Source of the DNA: Leishmania martiniquensis
Taxonomy: Eukaryota > Euglenozoa > Kinetoplastea > Trypanosomatida > Trypanosomatidae
Length of the DNA: 64,000 nucleotides
Assembly (NCBI RefSeq): GCF_017916325.1
Contig: NC_090167.1
Span: 786,501 to 850,500 of the forward strand
Reading direction: 5' to 3'
How positions within the stretch are numbered: the first letter of the stretch is position 1; every line of letters starts with the position of its first letter. The position numbers and the translations under genes were made by a program. The notes under the pieces were generated by a model, which ran no database searches, had not been told where the DNA came from, and was given only the letters and a program-made list of their open reading frames with translations. Of this stretch, positions 31,394 through 41,414 are shown one piece after another.

Positions 31394-32407
31394 TCATGAC
31401 GTTTGAAAGCGGGGCAAGTAGCGCAGTCGGTGCACGCTTAAATGTTCTCCTGTGTAGCGCGCCGCCACTTCCGTAATCTCCAGCACGGCGCCCTCGTTCC
31501 CTACAGCCTCCATTCCGCTGTCGCGCAGATGCTCGCGAAACGCAGCCTGAGCAAACGCCGCTACATCCGCCACATCATTTTCCTTGATAAGCACGACGTA
31601 GCAGACACCGCGCCGCGAGAGCACGGAAGGAAGCTGACGTAGAAACCGGTCCAGCACAACACGTCCTCGCGGCCCGCCGCACCACGCCGTGGTAATCAGG
31701 TCCTGTTGGCTAACTGCATCCTCCAACTCCCCGAGCGAGGTCGGAACGTACGGGGGGTTGAAGAGGATGACGTCGAACAGCGCGGGCGCCGAGTTCGCAC
31801 GAGAAAGGGCGCCGAAAAGATCGCCGTGAAAGCGATGGAGGCAGAACGTCGAAGCAGACAGGGAAGAAGATGTAGCGGCACCGGCATCTGCATGGGGCGA
31901 TGGCGGCGCAGATCCCTCGGCCGAAAGCACGACCGGTGCGGCGAGCGAGGTCGGGACCGGACTCTGAAACAACCGGTCATAGAAGTCGGTCAATACCGTT
32001 GTACGAAAGTGCTTCAGAAGCGTTTCCGTCCAGGTGATCGCAGAGGCCTCGAGAGCCACTGGGTTCACATCGACAGCGCAGAACATCGGCCCACCCACAG
32101 CGCTGCGGGTGCTGCGCGTACGACAGCTAGGCACAGGCTTTGCGGAATCGACCGCCTCTGTGGCTGCTGGTACGACGTGCGGCAGTAGGAGGCATCGGAG
32201 ATGTGTGATGACGGTACCCGAGCCGCACCCGACCTCCACGCAGCGCTCAGGTTGAAGCGAGCGGAGTAACTCGGCATCCTTGTCGAGGGCCTCCAGAAAG
32301 AGAAACGTGTCCGCCTCAGGCTCGTACACGTTCTGGCGAAAGCGCGGCTCTCGAACGCAGTGCATGTATTCTGGGGACACGTACTCGGGTGCGGCGATGG
32401 AGCCCAT
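31394..32407 (-). CDS. HemK2/N6AMT1-like methyltransferase (eRF1 glutamine methylation)
   Basis: The product is 337 residues from the ATG at 32407. It has VYEPEADTFLFLEAL near residue 27, the characteristic opening of the Mtq2/N6AMT1 group. The SAM-binding loop VEVGCGSGT (57-65), the acidic strand end AVDVNP (111-116), and the catalytic NPPY (217-220) within FDVILFNPPYVPTS follow. NPPY enzymes of this group methylate the glutamine of the GGQ loop in class 1 release factors; Mtq2 acts on eRF1 with Trm112 as activator. Two low-complexity inserts (about 82-106 and 160-186) make it longer than the roughly 215-residue human enzyme. HemK2 enzymes also methylate a histone H4 lysine in animals, which sequence cannot test here. 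There is no organelle targeting signal, so it is probably cytosolic. Confidence 0.88.
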   Translation of the reverse strand: MGSIAAPEYVSPEYMHCVREPRFRQNVYEPEADTFLFLEALDKDAELLRSLQPERCVEVGCGSGTVITHLRCLLLPHVVPAATEAVDSAKPVPSCRTRSTRSAVGGPMFCAVDVNPVALEASAITWTETLLKHFRTTVLTDFYDRLFQSPVPTSLAAPVVLSAEGSAPPSPHADAGAATSSSLSASTFCLHRFHGDLFGALSRANSAPALFDVILFNPPYVPTSLGELEDAVSQQDLITTAWCGGPRGRVVLDRFLRQLPSVLSRRGVCYVVLIKENDVADVAAFAQAAFREHLRDSGMEAVGNEGAVLEITEVAARYTGEHLSVHRLRYLPRFQTS

Positions 32408-33761
32408 TGAGCCGAAGATTTAGAAAACAAGAGAGACCGCTTCCGACAAAAAGAAAAACACAGACAGGTTGGCGGCGTTGCAATCAGCGAACGCGCATCA
32501 TTCTCGCGCTCTTTAGGGGGAAGGGTGATCCGATGCCCTCCCTTTTTTTTGCTTCTCCTCTCTCCTTCGTTTTGGGATGAGGTAGCCGTGGAATGTGGGT
32601 GTGGCAGCGTACTCGGCAGGCGGTGCGAACAGCAAGTGGAGTGTGCGGCAAAGGGGAAAGAAAAGGGGCGTTGGCGCGGCCGAACAGGTATAAAAAAAGA
32701 TGGGAGAAGAAAGCGTACGACAGCAAAGGTGAGACGGACAGGGAGGGAGGGGAAATAATCCCTCGATCCTCGGCAGAGACAGGTGCGATAACGCACGGAG
32801 AGGCAACACACATCCGTCGTACTCCCTGTTTGGTCGGCGTACCTGTGGATTGCAGTGCAACGAGGGCGTCACGCACCAGAGATGTCTCACGGCGAACGCT
32901 TGGAGCCCCCATCCCTTCTTCTCGCGCCCGGCCTTTCTGTGCCATAATTGTGCTTGGCGGTGGCGCTCAACTGATTGCAGCGCACCCCCCTTCACATTTG
33001 ACAGAAGCTCGCGCTTACAGCAGCCGGCAAAGAGAGACAAACTGAACATTCGAAACACAAGTCTACAATCGCGCATAGAAGTGGTGCGGTGCGTCGGCTT
33101 ACTCGTTGATGTGGCGGTGGTGATGCGCAACGGTGCCGCCTATGCATATGCAAGTGTGTGTGTGTGTGTGTATGTCTGTCATATGACAGTGAACATCTTG
33201 CGACGATAGGGGAGCGATCGGCCGCGGGGTGCAGAGGGATGGGAGGGACCGTCGCTACGTGGGAATCTGGGAGGGACGGCGAGCAACAAGATAACCCTTC
33301 TCAGCCATTTCACTGATCCTCCCTAAAGCAGACCCCGTGCCTCTCCCTGCCCTCACCGGCGTTAAGTGGAAGGCGCCTGAGCGAGCACCAAGAGGAACCT
33401 AAACACATACACGCTTGCGCACATGCATATATATATATATATATATACGGAGTGTGCATGCGCATGTCTGCAGGAATATTCGCCTCTGAGGATCTATAGA
33501 GTCTATGATGGTACTGTGCTGTGCGGGAAGGGAAGGGAGGTGGGGTGTGGGGGTGCAGCTTGTGTGAGTGTGTGAGTGTGTGAGAGAGAGCGAGCCGAGT
33601 CTCATGACAGCGCATCCAGCAACAACAAAAAAAGCGATAAATGTACACGTTTGGCACGATCAACACAGTGGAGAAATGTGTCAGAGAAAGGGAGAGATGA
33701 GAGCCGTGCTGCCGTCACCAATGCCTGCAGACGTCCCCAGCCCCTCCCCACCCTCCACACT
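32408..33761. other. intergenic spacer, no gene seen
   Basis: The spacer lies between the kinesin-like gene and the N6AMT1-like gene. It contains purine runs at 32690-32755, a GT run near 33150-33175, an AT microsatellite at 33427-33447 and a GTGTGAGTGTG stretch near 33562-33585. No gene was seen. Confidence 0.55.
33427..33447. repeat. AT dinucleotide microsatellite
   Basis: An uninterrupted AT run of 21 nt in the spacer downstream of the kinesin-like gene; unusual in this GC-rich window. Confidence 0.85.
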
Positions 33762-36665
33762 TTACTCGCCCGCCCGCCCGCCGCTAGCCTTGGCGTCGGT
33801 CGCCTCAAGACGCATGGTAAGGTGCTCCGTTGCCACCGCCAGCTGTGCAAAGGTCGGTATAAAGGCGCGCAGATGCTGACAGCGCTCCACCTCGAAAGAA
33901 AGGTAGCTTGTCAGTGTATCGGCATCTGCCGCGGTAGCACAGCGGGGGATGGGTGGCAATAACAAGCGTGTTGCAGCTCCCGCGTCTTGCGAAGATGTGG
34001 GAAAGGAGGTGTTGGCGGTGGAGGCCGGGCGGGACGCGGGCTTCTCAGCTATGCGCCGCAGTGAGTCTGCGAGGGATGCCACCGCGTGCTGATGCTCTTG
34101 GAGGACAAGAGGCGACAGTTGAGAGAGGGGGTCAAAACGCTCATGGGCGGCGGGCGGGCCTGTCGGATTGTCGCCGCACAGTCTGCGCGATAATGCCACC
34201 TGCGCACACGCAAGCTGGGCAGCTAGAGACGCACAGCCACTTAGCAAAGCAGCAGCGACGCGTTGCGTGCAGTCGGCGGGACACTCCTTCGCCGGTGTGA
34301 TTGTGCTGCGCGTACCCGCGGCTTCGCCACTGTCGCCACGAAGGTTGTGCACCACTTCGGACCGTCGTGAGGGTGAGGGCGTTGTACGCCTGCAGCTTCG
34401 CTCCACATTTGCAGCAGTGAAAGGGTTTGTGTCGCGCGCCGGGAAGGAGGCAGGAGACGCAGTTGTGAGGCGCAGCAACGCGTCCTTTACGTCGAGAGCA
34501 TGAGCCAGCTGCGTTTGAAAGTACTCTATACGCTCCTGCATGACATCGCACATGGGGCAGTCCCCATGGCGGCGACTATCTGTCATTGGCCCGCTCCCAG
34601 CGCTGTCGGCAGCCTCTCGCTTCGCTGCTGCTGTCAGAGATGCGAGCAGGCGCTCCTGCAGTCGATCGACCTCCTGCTGCAGGTGACGGTTTCGCCAGCG
34701 TAGCTCATCCACCGTGGTGGCAGTCAAACGGGTCTGCTGTTCCTGTGCGAGGGAGGGGGCGCCATCGTCCTTGCTCGCTGGCGAGCCTTCCGCATCACTG
34801 GTGCTGTCATAGATGCGCCGCGCACGAGGGGAGTGGCGTCCCAAGCCACTCTTAGACCTAAAAGAGGCTCGCGGAGGTGTCGGTTGGCGCGCGTATCTGG
34901 ACTTCGAGGTCTGCCGCTGCGCCGCAACTCGGGGCACCAAAACGGAAGTCACGCTCGGAACGATGCGAGACAGCGTCGCCTCTCGCGCTCGCCAGATTGC
35001 ATCCTTTCGAAATAGCATCACCTCTTTGCGAAGTCGCTCCAGCTGCACCGACAGCTCCTCTTTCTCTGTCTCTGTCTGCCGAAGCTGCTTCAGCACCGTG
35101 GCATTCTGCCGTGTTCGACGCGTGGCCTCTCGCTCTAGCGTACGGACCTGCCGTAGGAGCCGCTCCACCTGCTGCGCGTAGTCTGCGCTCTCCTTCTTTG
35201 CTACTTGATGGGCACGCTGCAGGTCCGCCCAGAGACTTGTCTTGCTGCGAAGCTCGCGCTCAAGGTTGTCGCGCTCTTGAAGGGCCCGATCGCGTTCAGC
35301 CTGCGCGCGATTCCGCTGCTCATCTGAGCTGCGCAGCTGCTCCTCAAGGGCCGCGAGGCGTTTGAGGAGATGCTGCTCTCGCGCTCGCTGACGGTCTCGA
35401 TCGAGCTGCAGATTAGACGGGGGCAGCTGAGCCGGCGTGCGCTCGCGCAAGCCGCCAGCCTTACTGCAACTGCTACCACTCCTGTTTGTGACTTCTACGT
35501 CTGGATGCAAGGGAGGCGGCGCTCTAGCAGGCCGCGGACTACATTCGACAGATTTTTCACCCGTATAGCTCACCTCCATGGCCGAGGAGCCTGGCGACGT
35601 TTCCGGTCTCGGAAAGAGCGTTGACCGCGCAGGCGATGACGACGCCGCTCGCCTGCGTAACGGCCTTGAAAAAGACCCGGCCGACAGTAATGCATCCGCC
35701 GTACTTGCCCCTCCGTTTCTCTGCGCCGCCTCCACTGTCGCAGCAAAGTGAAGAACACGCATCGTTTGGCGCACCGTATCTTGAGGTGCTGGCACGCTGA
35801 GCACTTGCACCGTCGCCTGCGGCGCCACATTCTTTTCCAGGAGGTCTCGGAGGGGAGTGTGCAGAGGGTAGGTGCGAGCCGCACCCTCCGCCCGCATGTG
35901 GAGGATGAGCGTCAGTTGCTGCAGCAGGTCCTGCGCACTTGCCGCATCCACAACAACAAGTCGGCCATAGCCCTGGAGCTCCACCGTCACTACGCAGGCC
36001 GTCTGCCCCTCGAGCGATGTCGGCAACTCCTCCAGAGCGGCATGGCGCTTCTCAAGCAGCTGCAAGAGCGTGCCCCACTCCGTTGCTGAAGTGCTGCGCG
36101 ACAGGGTCACCTTCTGAGTCTCCTGAAGAGTTCGGATACGGCGATCTTCGTGGAGGTTGTCTAGCAGCACCCGTTCCGACGCAGAAACTGTCACCACGGA
36201 GAGCCGCGCTGACGCACAGCCCTCTAGATTACGAAAGAGCAGGGGAAAGAGATGAGCATAGAGCTCCATCGCCACAGACGTGGCTGCCGATAGCCCTGCG
36301 TTTTGTCTCTGCGGTGTGGAAAAGGATGACAACACGCCTGAGGCGGACGCGCGCGTATTCGGTTGGACCAGGGAAGACGCGGCGCTGCTTCCATCCGACG
36401 TCGCCGGCCTCGGCAACTGCGCCACATCTTCGGAGGTCGGTGTCGCAAGGACGAGAGTAGCGTTGCCGCCGTCGCGCAGCGTGGCTAGAAGCGGGCCATT
36501 GATGTGCTTCACGTACTCATGCGCAGGGCTAAGCACATGAGAGAAGGCAAGAGACTGTAGGCGGCCGCGGTAGAGAACCCGCACGCCATCCTCGAAGACG
36601 CCCTGGAAGAAAGAGGTATCTTGACGCGCCTCATGTGGGATGACACAGTAGGTCCGCGTGGACAT
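33762..36665 (-). CDS. kinesin-like protein with degenerate motor domain (pseudokinesin)
   Basis: The product is 967 residues from the ATG at 36665. Residues about 5-315 follow the kinesin motor in order. FSHVLSPAHEYVKHINGPL (41-59) and then DGGNATLVL correspond to the strand leading into the P-loop. The P-loop itself (GQTGSGKT in motors) is replaced by ATPTSED (74-80). LSVVTVSASE (155-164) stands for the VSxxEIYNE strand, and GRLVVVDAASAQ (234-245) for the switch II LVDLAGSE. YPLHTPLRDLL (266-276), then VQVLSVPAP and TMRVLHFAA (301-309), match the VPYRDSKLTRLL and TLxTLRFA ending. Nucleotide binding should be lost. A disordered linker is followed by long coiled coils (about 420-555 and 650-690). 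It is likely a microtubule- or cytoskeleton-associated scaffold. The domain call is by eye but rests on several ordered blocks. Confidence 0.72.
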   Translation of the reverse strand: MSTRTYCVIPHEARQDTSFFQGVFEDGVRVLYRGRLQSLAFSHVLSPAHEYVKHINGPLLATLRDGGNATLVLATPTSEDVAQLPRPATSDGSSAASSLVQPNTRASASGVLSSFSTPQRQNAGLSAATSVAMELYAHLFPLLFRNLEGCASARLSVVTVSASERVLLDNLHEDRRIRTLQETQKVTLSRSTSATEWGTLLQLLEKRHAALEELPTSLEGQTACVVTVELQGYGRLVVVDAASAQDLLQQLTLILHMRAEGAARTYPLHTPLRDLLEKNVAPQATVQVLSVPAPQDTVRQTMRVLHFAATVEAAQRNGGASTADALLSAGSFSRPLRRRAASSSPARSTLFPRPETSPGSSAMEVSYTGEKSVECSPRPARAPPPLHPDVEVTNRSGSSCSKAGGLRERTPAQLPPSNLQLDRDRQRAREQHLLKRLAALEEQLRSSDEQRNRAQAERDRALQERDNLERELRSKTSLWADLQRAHQVAKKESADYAQQVERLLRQVRTLEREATRRTRQNATVLKQLRQTETEKEELSVQLERLRKEVMLFRKDAIWRAREATLSRIVPSVTSVLVPRVAAQRQTSKSRYARQPTPPRASFRSKSGLGRHSPRARRIYDSTSDAEGSPASKDDGAPSLAQEQQTRLTATTVDELRWRNRHLQQEVDRLQERLLASLTAAAKREAADSAGSGPMTDSRRHGDCPMCDVMQERIEYFQTQLAHALDVKDALLRLTTASPASFPARDTNPFTAANVERSCRRTTPSPSRRSEVVHNLRGDSGEAAGTRSTITPAKECPADCTQRVAAALLSGCASLAAQLACAQVALSRRLCGDNPTGPPAAHERFDPLSQLSPLVLQEHQHAVASLADSLRRIAEKPASRPASTANTSFPTSSQDAGAATRLLLPPIPRCATAADADTLTSYLSFEVERCQHLRAFIPTFAQLAVATEHLTMRLEATDAKASGGRAGE

Positions 36666-39600
36666 CGAGCCGTCCTTTGGTGTTGTGCGTAAACATGTGT
36701 ACGCTTACGCGTGGTTGGGCGGGTGTAAGCGTACGGGAGACAACCAGTGAAAAGAGAGGAAAGGGAAAGGGCAGGCGCGAAGGGTGGCACGAGATGGAGC
36801 AGACGTGAACCGACACAAATAAAGCAAAAGGCTTTGGAAGAAGTGTCGCGCGCGCGCAGCACCGTCGAAGAATGAGGGGTCCAAGGGCGTCAGCCCCTCC
36901 TCGGCGCATCAGTACTGGAGCGCCTGAATTCGGCCGCCCAAGCCTGCACCCGAGATCCGATACTGCCAAGTGGCCAAACGCGCACGAACCTCGAGCACCC
37001 ACCGTGCGCTCGGCAGTGTCAGGCGCCTCCATGGAAAGAGAGCGAAGATGAAAAACAGCGCGACAGAAAAAGGAGTTCCTCAGTCGCAACTCTTAGCCAC
37101 TTGTCGGCACGTCGGTGTGCGCCCGCATCCACGACACATGCGTGTATGTCAGCGCGTGTGCATGTGTTCCCTGTGTGCTCAGTTCATTCCGCTCGCCTTT
37201 GATTGGCCGCTTTCGTTCGTCTCTCTCTCTTTGGGCGCTCCATCGGCGCACTGCCGAAGACGTCCATTACACGTGAAAGAGAGAGGGCGCAAGGAGAAGC
37301 AAAGAGGGAGGGAGAGGAGGGATGGCACGCGTCAACATCAGTCATCACAGCAAACCGAAAATGCACACACGCTCTGCATGAATTGAGAAAGAGGGGAGGA
37401 GGCGAGATGGAGGAGAGGGGGGTAGCGTGATTCGCACGCAGAAAAAAAAGACCACAACAACAGCAACAACAACGAGACGAGCGCGGGGAGAGGGAGAGTG
37501 GAAGGAGGAGGAACGAAATTGGACAAGACGCATACAAACACGTGACCGCACAAACACGAGCAAAGAGGTACATCATCACCCGTCGTGAAAGCACTCTCAT
37601 TGGCTTTCGCTCACTGTGTCGAGGACGGGTCACCGCGTGCATGCCTGTGAGAGGGGTGTGTGAGGGGAGAGGGGGAATGAGGGAAAGCAGACGGAGCGTG
37701 TCCTACAAGACGCCCGAAGGGTTTCAGCGGCGCCGAAGAAGGGCATAGAAAACGGAACAGATGGCGACAGCACAAGAAAAAGGGGGGAAGAGAGAAAAAT
37801 GAAGATGCGAAGAGCAAACAGAAGGCGGAGGAAGCCAACGAGCATCAGAGGGAGCGAGCAAGCGAATACAGGAAACAGTCGAATAAGAGAAGTCACGCGC
37901 GAAAAGACAGAAAACGGCGAGCATTGGCGCAGTGCTTTTTTTTAACGAGCAAAAAGGGAGATAGGAGGGACAGGCATAGCGTCGCCTCGCACCATCGCGG
38001 CGAAGAAAAGGATGAGAAGAACGGAAAGGGCCGGAGATCGGAGAGCTCGCCACGCACTGCCATGTCCTTCACGCGTTATAAGCTCTGAGCAGGTATTCGG
38101 CAAAAGGAACTGAAGAGAACGACGGCAACGAGACAGAAAAAAGAGGGGGGAAGGAAGAAACGCCGCGCGGTCCTGAGAGCCTATGCACTCCTGCAAAGTG
38201 TCCGCTGAGAAAAAAGGAAAGGGGGCGCATCACAAAGGGTGACCGGACAGGGCGACCAGAGTCCGCATGCTGCGAGCAAAAGTGAACGAGACCCCTTCCT
38301 AAGCCGTTTCTTTGCGGAAGAGACGTGCGCTATCTACCAAAGCGAAGTCAGGCGAGCTCCTGTACAAGCGCGCAACTGCCCCTCCTCTTCACCTCTGCAA
38401 ACGTTTTTTTTAGGTTTTGCCTCCGTCACTCAGGGCGCTTCGTCCTGTCGTCGAACCGGGCCCTGCCCCCACCGGGCACTTCCTGTTCCCACTGCATCCT
38501 TTCACCGCATGGGTGGCTGTGCGGTCGGCGCCAGAAGGACTCGAGTGAACTTCACTCCATGATTCAAAGCGGGCTGAGCTCAGCGTCGTCCTCGAGGGCG
38601 GAGGCGCTGTCGTCTAACATGAAGACGGCATGGCTATGGAGGAAAGGGCCCTGTGCACGCCGAACGAGTGTGCGCAGAGGTGATCAGCGCCAGGGCAGGG
38701 CCCCCGGGGGCCCGTTTCCCTCTGCCCTCTGCGCCATGATTCTCTCCCAGTCGCTTCAACACGCCGGCGTTCGTCATATAACGTGAAGACTCGTCGCAGT
38801 GGAGTATGTCAGGCCTGACAGCTTCGGTTGCCGCGATCGTGCGATGCCGAACACGACTGCACCTCATCAGGTTGCCTGGGCACATTTAGGGGATGCTGCA
38901 GATATCGCGCGCTGGTAGTTTAGAGCTCATCGGTGCCGATCCCTTCGCGTATCGTTTGCCTCCATCTTACCTCCTCCTCTTGCCCCCGCAGCCCTTTTTT
39001 CAACGTCCAACATTGTACCAGAAATGCTCGGCAGCGCGCAGGTCACGTGCTCGCGTTCTCCGATCTCAGGGCCCCTATCAGAGCACAGTTGTGGTCGGGC
39101 GAAGGGGGAGCCCATACTGCCAGGGGAACAGGAGGCATCAGCCATCGCCGCCTCGGGGAGAGAAGGGGGGAGTGTCGGCCCGACGCCCCAGGCCCGTTGC
39201 CCAGGTCTGTGAGTTCATGCAGTTGGTGTTCGCTCCTCCTGTGGGGCCGCACATGCGGCAGGCGGCTTAGACTTGTCGTCTTCCACTCCTCAGTCACCCA
39301 CGGCCAAGCCGAAAGAGGCGCCCGCAGCACCCAGGTAGCGCCACGATTGGTGCACAGATCCGCCCTGGCAATGCCCTTTTCTACAGGTGCAGGGCCTGTG
39401 TCGAGCGCCGTGAGAAGGAAGAGCGAGCTCGAGAGAAATCACATCGCCGTTTCAATCGGTGTCGCAGCAGATCAGGGCTACCTCAAAGCTGATCGACTCA
39501 TCGCACTATTGTTTCGTACACAGAACGCCGCTTGCGAGCGAAGAGGGGCACAGCCTCCTATCGTTGTACGTATGAGTATATTATTCCTACACAGCATCGC

Positions 39601-41414
39601 AGCCTCTCCTGGCTCCCCGTCGCTCTGTACTGTATCATCGGCCTCCAGCAGCTATGAAAGCCGCGCGAGCACGCGATAGTCCTTGCCGGCCTGACGCCTG
39701 TGTCTGCTCGGCTGAATAGTCCGCCAGCAGCACGCCACAGAGCAGCGTGAGGAATTGCACGAGACAGTCGAGCAACACATTTTCGAGGAGAATAAGAAGA
39801 GAAGAAATAATAACAAACTCTAGGCGAAGAGGTGACGAGGGAGCGAACAGCATGCGAAGACTCGGGGGAGGAGAGGTGAGGGAGGGGGGAAGAGGAAGCG
39901 AGAGAGAGAGGGGGAGAAAGGGAAAGGGGCGGCGCACTCCACTATGAGGACACTTCGAAAAAAGCGCCGAGAAATGCGAAGGGGTGTGCACGGGTAAAGG
40001 GATGAAACAAACAAAAAAAAGAATGCACAGCGCACATTCCAGTCGACGAAGAGGAGCAAATCAAAGAGAACGTCACGCGCATCACCCCGGCCTCCCTGGC
40101 GGTGGCACGCGCACGCCAACCGCCAAACCCGTGGGCATGCACCTGTTTGATTCCGCACGTTTTACACGCCTGCATCATGCGCGAAAGAAGGGGGAGTAAA
40201 TGAAGCGCCTTGGTAATTTAAAAGCATCGGCACAGAAATCACGTAGCCGAGTAGAGTGAGATATCCTACAGGTCTCTCTGTGGCATCGGCATACACACAC
40301 ACATAAGCGTGCACACATGCACGCATGTACACGCGAAGGGAAGAGAGGTTTGAGAGGGGGGAGAGGGAGGAGCCTCTTAGTGAGCAGGGCCGAGTCGTTT
40401 GATGGCAAACGAAGGCACACCTTACACGTAAGAACAACAAAAAGGCAAAGGAAACGGAGATGCACGGGAGAGAAAGAGAGCAAAAAAAAAGAAGTGCGTG
40501 TGGCTGTGCGCGCACACTATCGATGCGAGGCACGTGTCACACAACGGCTTCCATTTAAAGCAAGACACCCCTCCAGAAACAATACGCTGACGAGCAGCCG
40601 CTAACGCCACACAGACGCACACAAGCAAGGTAAATAAACAGAAAACCGCATCTATGCACGTGCACGGGCAACAGACGCAAACGGAGGTGTTCTAATCTAT
40701 TAGCCACACTTCTGCGGCCAAACATACTCACAAGGCGGGACTAAGGGTGCAGCTGCAGTAATGTGCTCCAGCTCTGGGAGTGACTACCACACTTACGCGT
40801 AAGGTATATAATAATAAAGAGAAAGATTCGACAGTGTGTGCTCCACCATTCCCGTCGCGCATTATTGCAGAGTACTCCTGCGAGGCGCCTGCTCTGATGT
40901 TTGGTGAAGTTGGCGCTACAGCGGAGACGTGGCAGATTATCAAAGACCGCCCTCGCCACCAGACGCATTACGCGAAGGTGCTAATGCATATGAGCGACGT
41001 CCAGGCATGAGGGGCCACACGGGCGAAGCGAGGAGAGAAAGGGGGGAGGCCCGGGGGCCTCGGAAGAAAGAGGAGCCACAAAGAATGGTAAACCCGATTC
41101 GGAGGTGCTGCCAAGCTAGAGCAGCAAGCAGCGTACTCGAGGCTGCCCTACAAGCGCAAGAACAGCAGGGGGTAACGAGCTCGTGTTGCTGCGGTATCGT
41201 GGAATCGATCACCTCCATGTGAGGTCCACGTACCTGCCCGCATGGGAAAACGAGAAGGACACAAGCTAAACGAGAGAAAAGGAAGAAAAAGATATGATCA
41301 GAAGCTGCAGCGCATCAGGCGCTACACATCTCACCGGCTCTCACGTCGGCGCACCTCGCAAGCAGGAGGGGAGGAGGGAGGCGGTGAGGGGTGTTTGCAG
41401 ACCCAAAACTCACA
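36666..41414. other. 4.7 kb gene-free spacer
   Basis: This is the largest gap in the array, between the HAD/Eyes-absent-like gene and the kinesin-like gene. Both ends (36666-38220 and 39690-41414) are purine-rich low-complexity sequence on the plus strand with CA/GT runs, like the other spacers. The core at about 38300-39690 is GC-rich mixed sequence without purine tracts. It carries open frames on the plus strand (38325-38786 and 38933-39679), antisense to the array, with no recognisable domains. The core may be a degenerate retroposon (SIDER-type) or a decayed gene. A 72-residue hydrophobic frame ends at 39635 on the minus strand but is not convincing. Confidence 0.5.

Noticed and set aside
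32065..32811. 248-codon minus-strand frame at the N6AMT1-like gene start
   Set aside because: It overlaps the methyltransferase in a different frame, and the upstream part is Ser/Phe-rich tract translation.
38933..39679. 248-codon plus-strand frame in the long spacer
   Set aside because: It is antisense to the whole array, has no domain, and is probably a chance frame in GC-rich sequence; kept only as part of a finding.
39635..39853. 72-residue hydrophobic minus-strand frame
   Set aside because: The hydrophobic part is short and next to low-complexity tract translation; no support for a gene.
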